DNA of 51,404 nt, taken from Clostridia bacterium (lineage in GTDB: Bacteria; Bacillota; Clostridia; Christensenellales; Borkfalkiaceae). The notes below the pieces were generated by a model. It ran no database searches and was not told the DNA's origin. It saw only the letters and a list, made by a program, of their open reading frames with translations. Location of the stretch: assembly GCA_017463145.1 (NCBI GenBank), contig JAFTPR010000003.1, positions 1 through 51,404 of the forward strand, written 5' to 3'. Position numbers and translations under genes: made by a program. Below are positions 1 to 7,794 of this stretch, in pieces; within the stretch, counting starts at the first letter, position 1; each line of letters starts with the position of its first letter.

Positions 1-1995
1 CCCCGTGCAAACATCTATCGTATGGACCACGATATCCCTTACAGCTGGGGTACGGCAGTCAACGTACAGATGATGGCATTCGGTAATATGGGCGAAACTT
101 CGGGTACGGGTGTTGCGTTCACGCGTAATCCCGCAACGGGCGAAAAGGGTCTTATGGGTGAGTTTCTCACCAACGCGCAAGGCGAAGACGTTGTTGCAGG
201 TGTTCGTACCCCGATGCCTATCGAGCAAATGAAAGAGGTATTCCCCGAAGTATACGCGCAGTTCTTGAAGGTTTGCGAAATCCTTGAAAACCATTACCGC
301 GATATGCAGGATATGGAGTTCACCATTCAGGATAAGAAGTTGTATATGCTGCAAACCCGTAACGGTAAGAGAACGGCTGCGGCGGCTATCAAGATTGCTT
401 GCGATTTGATTGACGAGGGTATGATTACGGAACAGGAAGCGCTTATGCAGATTGATGCTAAATCGCTCGATATGTTGCTTCACCCTCAATTCGACGCGAA
501 AGCGCTTAAAGACGCAGACAAGAACAACGTTGTTGGCAAAGGTATTGCGGCTTCCCCCGGCGCGGCTGCGGGTAAGATTGTGTTCACGGCAGAAGACGCT
601 GTTGTAGAGGGCAAGAAAGGCGAGAAAGTTATTCTCGTAAGATTGGAAACTTCCCCCGAAGATATCGAGGGTATGAAATATTCGCAAGGTATCTTGACGG
701 TACGTGGCGGTCAAACCTCTCACGCGGCAGTTGTTGCCCGCGGTATGGGTACGTGCTGTGTTTCCGGTTGCGGCGATATCAAGATGCACGAAGAAGAGAA
801 GTGGTTCGAGCTTGCGGGCAAGATTTTCAAGGAAGGCGACGTGCTTTCGCTTGACGGTTCGACGGGTACGATCTACGATTGCTTGATCAAAACTGTTCCC
901 GCAGACCCTAACTCCGGTTACTTCGGACGTATTATGGAACTTGCGGATAAATATAAGGCGCTCGGCGTAAGAACGAATGCGGACACGCCCGCAGATGCAA
1001 AACAAGCGGTTGCGTTTGGCGCGCAGGGTATCGGTCTTTGCCGTACGGAGCATATGTTCTTCGATCCCGCAAGAATCGGTGCATTCAGAGAAATGATCTG
1101 CTCGGATACGGTAGAAGAAAGAGAAGCGGCGCTTGCGAAGATTGAACCTATGCAACAAGCTGACTTCGAGGGCTTGTTCGAGGCGCTCGGCGGCTACCCC
1201 GTAACCATTCGTTTCCTCGATCCCCCTCTGCATGAGTTCGTGCCTACGGCGGAAGAGGATATTGCTGCGCTTGCAAAAACGCAGAATAAGACGGTTGCGC
1301 AAATCAAAGATATTATTGCTTCCTTGCACGAATTTAACCCGATGATGGGTCACCGTGGCTGCCGTTTGACGGTTACGTATCCCGAAATTGCGGTTATGCA
1401 GACGAAAGCTGTTATCAAAGCAGCGATTAACGTTGTGAAGAAACACCCCGATTGGACGCTTGTTCCCGAAATCATGATTCCGCTTACGGGCGAAACGAAA
1501 GAGTTGAAGTTCGTAAAAGATATCGTTGTTAAGACGGCAGAGGAAGTTATCAAGGCTTCGGGCGTTGCGCTTAAATACGAAGTTGGTACAATGATCGAAA
1601 TTCCCCGTGCGTGCTTGACGGCGGAAGAGATTGCAAAAGAGGCGGAATTCTTCTGCTTCGGTACGAACTACTTGACGCAAATGACGTTCGGGTTCTCCCG
1701 TGACGACGCAGGTAAATTCTTGCCCGCATACTATGCGAACAAGATTTACGAATCCGATCCGTTCGCAAGATTGGATACGACGGGTGTCGGTCAGCTTATG
1801 GAAATGGCAGTTGTAAACGGTAAGAAAGCTCGTCCTGAAATGCATTGCGGCATTTGCGGCGAACACGGCGGCGATCCTTCGTCCATCGAGTTCTGTCATT
1901 CGATCGGGCTTAGCTACGTTTCTTGCTCGCCTTACCGCGTTCCCATTGCAAGATTGTCCGCAGCTCAAGCGAATATCAAAAACCCTCGCCAATGA
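1..1995 (+). CDS. ppdK: pyruvate, phosphate dikinase, C-terminal part (5' truncated)
   Basis: Interconverts PEP, AMP and PPi with pyruvate, ATP and Pi in cytosolic glycolysis or gluconeogenesis. The frame is open from base 1, so the gene begins outside the window; about 210-220 residues of the ATP-grasp domain are missing compared with the ~875-aa family. Visible parts are the end of the nucleotide domain (GETSGTGVAFTRNPATG), the swivelling domain with the phospho-His in GGQTSHAAVV (codon 721-723), and the PEP/pyruvate TIM barrel (GLCRTEHMFF, FLDPPLHEF, HRGCRL, MIEIPR, CGICGEHGG with the catalytic Cys). One oddity: the normally invariant GTNDLTQ reads GTNYLTQ (codon 1669-1671), changing an Asp known to bind Mg2+ in the Clostridium symbiosum enzyme. 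Family identity is certain; full activity is not. A terminator follows directly. Confidence 0.97.
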   Translation, partial: PRANIYRMDHDIPYSWGTAVNVQMMAFGNMGETSGTGVAFTRNPATGEKGLMGEFLTNAQGEDVVAGVRTPMPIEQMKEVFPEVYAQFLKVCEILENHYRDMQDMEFTIQDKKLYMLQTRNGKRTAAAAIKIACDLIDEGMITEQEALMQIDAKSLDMLLHPQFDAKALKDADKNNVVGKGIAASPGAAAGKIVFTAEDAVVEGKKGEKVILVRLETSPEDIEGMKYSQGILTVRGGQTSHAAVVARGMGTCCVSGCGDIKMHEEEKWFELAGKIFKEGDVLSLDGSTGTIYDCLIKTVPADPNSGYFGRIMELADKYKALGVRTNADTPADAKQAVAFGAQGIGLCRTEHMFFDPARIGAFREMICSDTVEEREAALAKIEPMQQADFEGLFEALGGYPVTIRFLDPPLHEFVPTAEEDIAALAKTQNKTVAQIKDIIASLHEFNPMMGHRGCRLTVTYPEIAVMQTKAVIKAAINVVKKHPDWTLVPEIMIPLTGETKELKFVKDIVVKTAEEVIKASGVALKYEVGTMIEIPRACLTAEEIAKEAEFFCFGTNYLTQMTFGFSRDDAGKFLPAYYANKIYESDPFARLDTTGVGQLMEMAVVNGKKARPEMHCGICGEHGGDPSSIEFCHSIGLSYVSCSPYRVPIARLSAAQANIKNPRQ

Positions 1996-2005
1996 TTGAA
2001 TAAAC

Positions 2006-2043
2006 AAAAAAGCGGACTTGCTGACAAGCAAGCCCGCTTTTTG
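2006..2043 (+). terminator. intrinsic terminator after ppdK
   Basis: A long stem (AAAAAGCGG.CTTGCT pairing with AGCAAG.CCGCTTTTT, one mismatch) around a 4-nt loop, ending in a T-run 11 nt after the ppdK stop. The A-run on the left arm means it could also stop the minus-strand regulator that ends at 2056. Confidence 0.9.
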
Positions 2044-2055
2044 TTTGGAGGTAAA

Positions 2056-2277
2056 TTAATAAATATCGAATAAGTCGTTGGGGGTAATATCCAACCGGTT
2101 GCATAAATAGACAATTTTTTCGTAATCCAATTCGATTTTACCCGTTTCGTATTCACTGTAATCCGATTGGTATTTGTGCAATTCAGCCGCTAAGGCTTTT
2201 TGCGTTAAACCTTTTGCTTTTCGCGCACTTTTCAAATTGTCCCCTACAATCTTCGCTATCTCCATTGCGCTTTTCAT
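2056..2277 (-). CDS. small XRE-family HTH transcriptional regulator
   Basis: A 73-aa protein made almost entirely of one Cro/C1-type helix-turn-helix (residues ~12-68; KARKAKGLTQKALAAELHK, then a YSEYETGK recognition-helix region and the typical NRLDITPNDLF end). There is no second domain, so it is probably a dimeric DNA-binding repressor. The start has a good SD (TAGGAGGA, read on the minus strand). It is divergent from the two-TM zinc-ribbon gene at 2388, and the shared 110-bp gap holds a palindrome inside the rightward promoter. This suggests it represses that neighbour and possibly itself. The arrangement is repeated at 19810-20451. Ligand and signal are unknown. Confidence 0.85.
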   Translation of the reverse strand: MKSAMEIAKIVGDNLKSARKAKGLTQKALAAELHKYQSDYSEYETGKIELDYEKIVYLCNRLDITPNDLFDIY

Positions 2278-2328
2278 AAAAATCCTCCTATAAATATAAA
2301 AATTATAGACAAAATTCCTATAAAATAC

Positions 2329-2357
2329 TTGACATATAGGGAAAAATCCTATATAAT
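2329..2357 (+). promoter_or_regulatory. promoter with embedded palindromic operator for the gene at 2388
   Basis: Consensus sigma-A promoter: TTGACA (2329-2334), 17-nt spacer, TATAAT (2352-2357). The spacer holds an inverted repeat TATAGG-N7-CCTATA (2335-2353), ideally placed to block RNA polymerase. Further half-sites (CCTATA) lie at 2317-2322 and 2286-2292 toward the regulator gene. Binding by the adjacent XRE protein is inferred. Confidence 0.8.
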
Positions 2358-2387
2358 AATACTACATTTTACAACGGAGGTATTTTT

Positions 2388-2807
2388 ATGACACCCTTAA
2401 AACAAATCTTGAAGAAAAATAAAATCATTACGTGGGTTTGCATAGGCATTACGATTTTGTTTGTCGTATTGCAATGCGTGCTGGGCGGGTACTGGATTGC
2501 AGGCTCTATTTTTGGCGGGCTTATGATTTACGGAAGCGTGGTGGTGAACGGCAAGCGTATTCGGCGTTCGTTTTGCCCTTCCTGTGAAGAACAATACGAT
2601 TACGAAACTGACGTCGCATGGGAGTGCGTACACGTGGAAACGACCGCCCGCAAGCAAAAAGCGGACGTGGAAGTAGCGTGTACTTGCCACGCCTGCGGGC
2701 ATAAGACGGCGTTTAAAGAACGTTTCGTAACGGGCGAAGTGGACGAGTTTGGCGTGGTGCAAGAATATAACCTTTACAATTTGGTTAGAAAACATTTTAT
2801 AAAATAA
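2388..2807 (+). CDS. membrane protein with C-terminal zinc ribbon, unknown function
   Basis: A 139-aa protein. Residues ~13-32 and ~36-53 form two hydrophobic segments (IITWVCIGITILFVVLQCV and a Gly-rich second helix). They are followed by a soluble part with two Cys pairs (CPSC at ~63-66 and CHAC at ~102-105) that look like a four-Cys zinc ribbon. The start is fixed by the SD CGGAGG, 8 nt upstream. I do not recognise a named family. The consensus promoter overlaps an operator, so expression is probably tightly repressed by the divergent XRE regulator. A strong terminator follows at 2840, so this is a single-gene unit. A role in sensing or membrane stress is possible but not shown. Confidence 0.75.
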   Translation: MTPLKQILKKNKIITWVCIGITILFVVLQCVLGGYWIAGSIFGGLMIYGSVVVNGKRIRRSFCPSCEEQYDYETDVAWECVHVETTARKQKADVEVACTCHACGHKTAFKERFVTGEVDEFGVVQEYNLYNLVRKHFIK

Positions 2808-2839
2808 AAAAAACGAAAAGTCATTATAATATTGCAAAC

Positions 2840-2872
2840 AAAAAAGCGGAAGCTGCGGCTTCCGTTTTTTTG
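2840..2872 (+). terminator. intrinsic terminator
   Basis: CGGAAGC and GCTTCCG arms around a short loop, with a flanking A-run and T-run, 33 nt after the stop of the zinc-ribbon gene. Confidence 0.88.
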
Positions 2873-3054
2873 TGATCTATCGGTTGGGCAGAACTTTTTA
2901 TTTTTTGAAATTATACTTTCACGGTTGTATTGATTGACAAAAATAAAAATCCTCGATTGGGGTAATATGCATAAAATGCTTAGCGAAGCTCCGAAAGCGT
3001 ATAAAATAATAGTGCTATGAGTAGAAGATAAATCGTCTTTTTCTTTTGAAAGTA

Positions 3055-3083
3055 TTTACATAAATTTGAAAATGCCGTATAAT
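3055..3083 (+). promoter_or_regulatory. sigma-A promoter in front of a decayed gene
   Basis: TTTACA (3055-3060), 17-nt spacer, TATAAT (3078-3083). It is followed at 3113-3120 by an SD-like AAAAGGAG. The stretch 2873-3054 shows no gene. Confidence 0.55.
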
Positions 3084-3125
3084 AGTTATACGACTTTTCA
3101 AATTTAGTTAAAAAAGGAGAAGTTT

Positions 3126-3532
3126 ACGCTTCAATTTTATTATTTTTACGTATTTCGGTTTGTAGTTGCAATAGGGAAATTCCGAACCTTATAATGAGAA
3201 TAAAGAAACAAAACAATATATTACGCATTTTGACGGATATTATCAAACTCTTATATTCCCTGCGTTTCCGTATGGTACAAGCTTGCGTACGGGCGAAAAA
3301 GTAGACGGCGATTGGAATACCGATAGCAACGAGGGCGACAAGATTTATTTGGATATATGCAATTTGGGTGAAGCGGCAATTAAATAACGATTGAAGTCGA
3401 AACCGCATCACAAGTGAAACACGCTTTAAGAAAAAACAAGAGAGAGAAAATCTTGCATGCTTTGAAAATGAGCTTAAAAAATGTATGGGATACGGTAGGG
3501 TTTTAAACGTGCTGGCATACATACTTGGATGA
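3126..3532 (+). pseudogene. decayed ORF, three frames, unknown protein
   Basis: No intact gene here, but protein-like stretches run through three successive frames. 3126-3197: after an SD and an ACG codon. 3175-3387: 70 codons containing ITHFDGYYQTLIFPAF, GEKVDGDWNTDSNEGDKIYL and CNLGEAAIK before TAA. ~3398-3532: ETRFKKKQERENLACFENEL and KKCMGYGRVLNVLAYILG before TGA. Promoter and SD signals precede it. Two indels and a lost ATG would explain this as a pseudogene of about 130 codons. The region is AT-rich compared with neighbours. Family not recognised. The antisense 137-codon frame over the same bases looks like a shadow. Confidence 0.4.
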
Positions 3533-3780
3533 AACAAAAGTGCGTGCGGTTGTGATTGTTTAGATGTGTTAGAATAGTGTATGAAAAGAAGAAGCAGAGT
3601 GGGTAGAGGACATTTGGACTATATTCACAAAAATTGTTTCAAATGTAACAGAAAAAAGTTTTTTAAAAATTTGCTGTCGAAATATTTACATTTTTATAGA
3701 AACATGTTAAAATATACTTGTAAATTGGTTGTGGATAACCGAAACAAAACAGCTCATCATTTTCCCCCTTATCATATAGG
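3533..3780. other. gene-poor AT-rich stretch
   Basis: No supported gene. A 95-codon plus-strand frame (3581-3868) has no family resemblance, runs through the hairpin at 3781-3814 and into the 3' end of spmB, and is rejected. A single perfect DnaA box (TGTGGATAA) lies near 3730 without neighbours, so it is not read as an origin. Confidence 0.5.
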
Positions 3781-3814
3781 TAGACGCCTTGAAGCGAAAG
3801 TTTCAAGGCGTCTA
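3781..3814. terminator. 13-bp hairpin downstream of spmB
   Basis: A perfect inverted repeat, TAGACGCCTTGAA with its complement, around a 7-nt loop. It sits 6 nt beyond the spmB stop, so it is the likely end of the spmAB transcript. The T-tract on either strand is weak, so Rho-independent function is probable but not certain. Confidence 0.6.
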
Positions 3815-3819
3815 TCATT

Positions 3820-4335
3820 TTACATAAATTTGCACAGCAAACAACAAAGTACGGTGGATAGCAAGTAGGACAGCACGGCGATCCATAGCGCAAGGGTCAG
3901 TTTTTTGCGTTTTAATCCCGCAAAGTATACCGCGCCGATATAAAATATCGTTTCCGACGAGCCGTACGCTACACAGGCGCAACGGGCAACGTAGCTATCC
4001 ACACCGTATTTTCCGAGGATATCCGAAAGCACGGCGATTGCTCCGCTTCCCGAAAGCGGCTTGACAAGCAGCAGGGGCGCAATCTCTTGGGGGATACCCG
4101 TGAATGAAAATACGGGCGTCAACCACCGCGCAATCTGTTCGCCTAATCCGCTCACGTCAAGCAGTTTAGAGAGCATAGTCACCGTAACGATATACGGGAA
4201 CACGGACGTGACAAGCGGTATTGCTCCTTTTACGCCCTCCGCAAAGGTGTCGAACAGTTTTACTTTTTTGACGAGCGCATACCCGAACGAAAGAAGAAAA
4301 AGGACGGGAACAAGGAAGGATAGGGCTTTATTCAT
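3820..4335 (-). CDS. spmB: spore maturation protein B
   Basis: A 171-aa integral membrane protein of the nucleoside-recognition/gate-domain family, with about five hydrophobic segments. Recognisable SpmB features are FPYIVTVTMLSKLLDVSG, the conserved VKPLSGSGAIAVLSDIL, and YGSSETIFYIGAVYFAG. In Bacillus subtilis SpmA and SpmB act in the mother cell during spore-core dehydration. Length matches the family (~175 aa). It overlaps the 3' end of spmA by 8 nt, implying translational coupling. With sigG and the YlmC-like gene in the same window it supports a spore-forming host. Confidence 0.92.
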   Translation of the reverse strand: MNKALSFLVPVLFLLSFGYALVKKVKLFDTFAEGVKGAIPLVTSVFPYIVTVTMLSKLLDVSGLGEQIARWLTPVFSFTGIPQEIAPLLLVKPLSGSGAIAVLSDILGKYGVDSYVARCACVAYGSSETIFYIGAVYFAGLKRKKLTLALWIAVLSYLLSTVLCCLLCKFM

Positions 4336-4933
4336 TGCATACCTGCCCCCTTTGTTTAAAAAATGTGAACGTTTGTGCTTCCGTATGGGGCGGAATAAAA
4401 ATTCTTGTCAAGAGGACGGCAAGCATTGTTGAAAATACGGTTGTAATCAGCGTGGGAAGCACGATATCCGTCGGGTTGGCGCTACCGAGCGCAACTCTAA
4501 TTCCGATAATGGACGTGGGGATAAGCTGTATTGAGGTGGCGTTTAACACGAACAGCATGCTCGACGAGTATTCCGCATGCGGAGCTTTATCCAACAGTTT
4601 TGCGGCAAGTATCCCGTACGGAGTAGCCGCTCCCGATATCCCGAGCAGGTTGACGGACATATTCATACAAACCGCGTCGAGCGTTTTGGAATCGTCCGTT
4701 TTAAACAGTTTGCTTGCGAAGGGCTTTAACAGCCTCGAAACGGCTTGCGTAACCCCGCTTTTTTCCCAAACCTTCATAAGCCCGAGCCACACGGAATAGG
4801 TGGAAAGCAAGGAAATGCAAAGCGTACCGCTTTTAGAGGCGGCATCAAGGAGCGTTGATAAAAAGTTTTCGGGGTTCGCTCCGAGGAGTAATACGGTACA
4901 AACGAGAAAAACGAAGGCAAAAAGCAGGTTCAT
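4328..4933 (-). CDS. spmA: spore maturation protein A
   Basis: A 201-aa multi-spanning membrane protein, partner of SpmB. Family landmarks are VWLGLMKVWEKSG, LLKPFASKLF, and NLLGISGAATPYGILAAKLL (the GNAATPLG region of B. subtilis SpmA). It also has ATSIQLIPTSIIGIRVALGSANPTDIV, matching the TTVIAVR...PTDIV part of the family. A TTG start ten codons upstream (4963) is possible, but ATG at 4933 begins the first hydrophobic helix directly and lies 6 nt after a SigE-like -10. No SD precedes either start. spmB follows with an 8-nt overlap. Confidence 0.88.
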   Translation of the reverse strand: MNLLFAFVFLVCTVLLLGANPENFLSTLLDAASKSGTLCISLLSTYSVWLGLMKVWEKSGVTQAVSRLLKPFASKLFKTDDSKTLDAVCMNMSVNLLGISGAATPYGILAAKLLDKAPHAEYSSSMLFVLNATSIQLIPTSIIGIRVALGSANPTDIVLPTLITTVFSTMLAVLLTRIFIPPHTEAQTFTFFKQRGQVCNE

Positions 4934-4939
4934 AGCATT

Positions 4940-4968
4940 ACTATATGCGAAAACTTCCCGCAAAATGA
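4940..4968 (-). promoter_or_regulatory. SigE-like promoter of spmAB
   Basis: Read on the minus strand: TCATTTT (4962-4968), 14-nt spacer, CATATAGT (4940-4947). The B. subtilis SigE consensus is roughly TCATATT-N14-CATACAAT, so the -35 matches 6/7 and the -10 fits CATANNNT. spmAB is known as a SigE-dependent operon in B. subtilis. It overlaps the region used by the divergent metG promoter. Confidence 0.55.
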
Positions 4969-4997
4969 TTTACTTTTCCGCAAAAAAGATGTATAAT
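4969..4997 (+). promoter_or_regulatory. sigma-A promoter of metG operon
   Basis: TTTACT (4969-4974), 17-nt spacer, TATAAT (4992-4997), giving a short leader with SD AGAGGA before ATG 5030. Confidence 0.7.
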
Positions 4998-5029
4998 GAT
5001 AAGGAATAAAACAAGAGGATAAAAGCACT

Positions 5030-6994
5030 ATGGCAAAGAAACCTTATTACATTACGACGGCGATTGCATACACTTCGGGAAAGCCGCATATCGGCAATAC
5101 GTACGAGGCGATTTTGGCGGACGCTATCGCGCGGTTTAAGCGCAAACAGGGCTACGACGTATTTTTTCAAACGGGTACGGACGAGCACGGTCAGAAAATT
5201 GAGGAAAAAGCGAAAGCGGCAGGCGTTACGCCGCAAAAATTTGTGGACGGTATTGCAGGCGAGATTAAAGGGATTTGGGATCTCGTCGGTACGTCGTACG
5301 ACCGTTTTATCCGCACCACGGATTCCGACCACGTAAAACAGGTTGCGAAAATCTTCAAAAAATTCTACGACCAAGGCGATATTTATAAAGGGCATTACGA
5401 GGGTATGTACTGCACGCCCTGCGAATCGTTTTGGACGGAAAGTCAGCTTGTAGACGGCAAGTGTCCCGACTGCGGCAGAGAGGTCAAGCCCGCAAGAGAG
5501 GAAGCGTACTTCTTCAAGATGAGCAAGTATGCCGACCGTCTGATCGAGCACATCAACACGCACCCCGAATTTATTCAACCCGTTTCCCGCAAGAACGAGA
5601 TGATGAATAATTTCCTCTTGAAAGGCTTGCAGGATTTGTGTGTTTCCCGTACGTCGTTTACGTGGGGTGTTCCCGTCGATTTCGACAACCGCCACGTCGT
5701 GTACGTATGGATGGATGCGTTGACGAACTATATCACGGGTATCGGCTATGACGCGGACGGCAACCATGGCGAGAAATACAAGAAATATTGGCCTGCGGAT
5801 TTGCACTTAATCGGCAAGGATATTTTACGTTTCCATACCATTTATTGGCCCATCTTCCTGATGGCAATGGGCGAGCCGCTTCCCAAGCAGGTATTCGGTC
5901 ATCCTTGGCTGTTGCAGGGCGACGGCAAAATGAGTAAATCCAAAGGCAACGTGATTTATGCGGACGATCTTGCCCGCCTATTCGGTATCGACGCCGTACG
6001 TTACTTCGTTTTACACGAAATGCCGTTCGATAACGACGGACAAATCACGTGGGAGCTTGTTTGCGAACGGTTCAATACTGACCTTGCAAACGTGCTGGGC
6101 AACCTCGTCAGCCGTACGGTTGCCATGATTGGCAAATATTTCGGGGGCACGGTGGTCAAATCTTTACCTGCCAACGAACAAGATCCCGACGCCGAGTTTA
6201 AAGCTACGGCGAAAGAAACGGTGAAAAAGGTTGTTTCCAAAGCGGAGGAACTTCGTATTGCGGACGCAATTTCAGAAATTTTCACGCTGTTCCGTCGGGC
6301 GAACAAGTATATAGACGAAACCATGCCTTGGGCGCTTGCCAAGGACGAGGCGCAAAAAGGTCGCTTGAACGACGTGCTGTATAACCTCGCCGAGGCAATC
6401 CAAATCGGCGCGTCGCTTTTAGACAGCTTTATGCCTGAAACGAGCGCGAAAATCGTTGCGGCGTTCAACGGCACGCTCCGTTCGTTGGAGGCATGTGAAA
6501 ACTTCGGTATTCCCGACAGCGTGACCGTAACGGCTTGTCCGCCTCTCTTCGCCCGTTTGGATTATAAAACGTTAGAGCCGGAGATCGAAAAGATACGCCA
6601 AGCGCAAATTGCTTCTGTGGGTGCGCCCGTTGAGGAGAAAAAGGAAGAAGAAACGGGGAAAGTGCCTGAAATTACCATAGAAGATTTTGCAAAAGTACAG
6701 CTTCGCGTGGGCGAGATTATCGCTTGTGAACCTGTACCCAAGTCATCCAAGCTCTTGCATGAAACGGTAAAGTTTGGAAACGAGGTGCGCTCCGTTGTAT
6801 CGGGTATTGCCAAGCACTACAAGCCCGAAGAAATGGTGGGCAAAAAGGTGGTGTTCGTCACCAACCTTGCGCCGAGAAAGGTGTGCGGCGTGCTTTCCGA
6901 GGGTATGATCCTTTGCGCGGAGGACGAGGACGGAGTGCTTTCGCTCGTCGTGCCCGAAAAGCAGGATATCAAGAGCGGCGCAAATCTTGGATAA
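5030..6994 (+). CDS. metG: methionine-tRNA ligase
   Basis: A 654-aa class I aminoacyl-tRNA synthetase charging tRNA-Met. The Rossmann domain has the HIGN version of HIGH (PHIGNTYEAILADAIARFKR). The connective peptide has a four-Cys zinc knuckle (CTPC ... CPDC, ~127-148). KMSKS lies at residues 300-304. An anticodon-binding helical domain follows. After a charged Glu/Lys linker (~535-550) a C-terminal EMAP/Trbp-type tRNA-binding OB-fold appears (EDFAKVQLRVGEIIACEPVPKSSKLL; GMILCAED). This is the long dimeric form found in Firmicutes. It heads an operon with tatD only 3 nt downstream, the usual metG-tatD-rsmA order. Confidence 0.97.
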   Translation: MAKKPYYITTAIAYTSGKPHIGNTYEAILADAIARFKRKQGYDVFFQTGTDEHGQKIEEKAKAAGVTPQKFVDGIAGEIKGIWDLVGTSYDRFIRTTDSDHVKQVAKIFKKFYDQGDIYKGHYEGMYCTPCESFWTESQLVDGKCPDCGREVKPAREEAYFFKMSKYADRLIEHINTHPEFIQPVSRKNEMMNNFLLKGLQDLCVSRTSFTWGVPVDFDNRHVVYVWMDALTNYITGIGYDADGNHGEKYKKYWPADLHLIGKDILRFHTIYWPIFLMAMGEPLPKQVFGHPWLLQGDGKMSKSKGNVIYADDLARLFGIDAVRYFVLHEMPFDNDGQITWELVCERFNTDLANVLGNLVSRTVAMIGKYFGGTVVKSLPANEQDPDAEFKATAKETVKKVVSKAEELRIADAISEIFTLFRRANKYIDETMPWALAKDEAQKGRLNDVLYNLAEAIQIGASLLDSFMPETSAKIVAAFNGTLRSLEACENFGIPDSVTVTACPPLFARLDYKTLEPEIEKIRQAQIASVGAPVEEKKEEETGKVPEITIEDFAKVQLRVGEIIACEPVPKSSKLLHETVKFGNEVRSVVSGIAKHYKPEEMVGKKVVFVTNLAPRKVCGVLSEGMILCAEDEDGVLSLVVPEKQDIKSGANLG

Positions 6995-6997
6995 AGT

Positions 6998-7780
6998 ATG
7001 TATATCGATATTCATTGTCATTTGACGGGCGGGGAATTTGAGTCCGTCGGCGGCGTGGACGGGGTTATTCAAAACGCCAAAAAGGACGGCGTAGAAATAA
7101 TCGTGTGTTCGGGGTACGATCTGGCTTCCTCGTATGAGGCAGAGCGTATCGCAAACGCCCACGACGGCGTATATTTCACCGCGGGGTTTCATCCGAGCGA
7201 ATTGGATAAATACCGCGAGGGCGATTTGGAACGGCTTGCCGCGCTTGCGAACAGCAAAAAGTGTCTTGCAATCGGGGAAATCGGTCTTGATTACCATTTC
7301 GAGGATAATCCTGCGCCCGAAACGCAACGCGCTATGTTTTTGGCACAAATGCAGATTGCTAAGGATAAGGGTCTGCCGTTCGTTATCCACTCCCGCGACG
7401 CGGCGGAGGAAACGTATGAGCTGTTAAAGGCAAACGCCCCGCTTTTGGAAAACGGCGCGCTGCTACATTGCTATTCGTACTCGCCTGAAATGGCGGAACG
7501 CTTCGCTTCGCTCGGGCTGTACTTTTCGTTTGGCGGACCTGTCACGTTCAAGAATTCTAAAAAAGCGCAAGAGAGTGTTCGTCGCATACCTGCCACCCGC
7601 CTTTTATCGGAAACAGACTGCCCGTATCTTACGCCCACGCCGTTTAGAGGGGAGTTTCCCAATCAACCGAAAAACGTGGTGTATGCGGTGCGTACAATGG
7701 CGGCGTTAAAGGAAACGACGGAAGAACAAATGCAAGCGCAAATACAAGAAAACGCAAAACGGCTGTTTAAGAAGCTGTAA
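6998..7780 (+). CDS. tatD: TatD-family metal-dependent hydrolase/DNase
   Basis: A 260-aa TIM-barrel amidohydrolase. Metal ligands are visible: the HCH of IDIHCHLTGG near the N-terminus, GEIGLDYHF (~93-101), the His in PFVIHSRDA, LLHCYSYS, and the final Asp in SETDCPYLTPTP. Members act as 3'-5' exonucleases or D-aminoacyl-tRNA-related hydrolases; the exact substrate cannot be read from the sequence. ATG lies 3 nt after the metG stop with no separate SD, so it is probably translated by coupling. The next gene is a TatD-associated radical SAM protein. Confidence 0.94.
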   Translation: MYIDIHCHLTGGEFESVGGVDGVIQNAKKDGVEIIVCSGYDLASSYEAERIANAHDGVYFTAGFHPSELDKYREGDLERLAALANSKKCLAIGEIGLDYHFEDNPAPETQRAMFLAQMQIAKDKGLPFVIHSRDAAEETYELLKANAPLLENGALLHCYSYSPEMAERFASLGLYFSFGGPVTFKNSKKAQESVRRIPATRLLSETDCPYLTPTPFRGEFPNQPKNVVYAVRTMAALKETTEEQMQAQIQENAKRLFKKL

Positions 7781-7794
7781 AGAAAGGTAGTAAA

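Noticed and set aside
3729..3738. Perfect DnaA box (TGTGGATAA) as a sign of an origin
   Set aside because: A single box with no cluster, no dnaA/dnaN neighbours and no AT-rich unwinding repeats; expected by chance.
3581..3868. 95-codon plus-strand frame
   Set aside because: No SD, no family, reads through the 13-bp hairpin and into spmB's 3' end.
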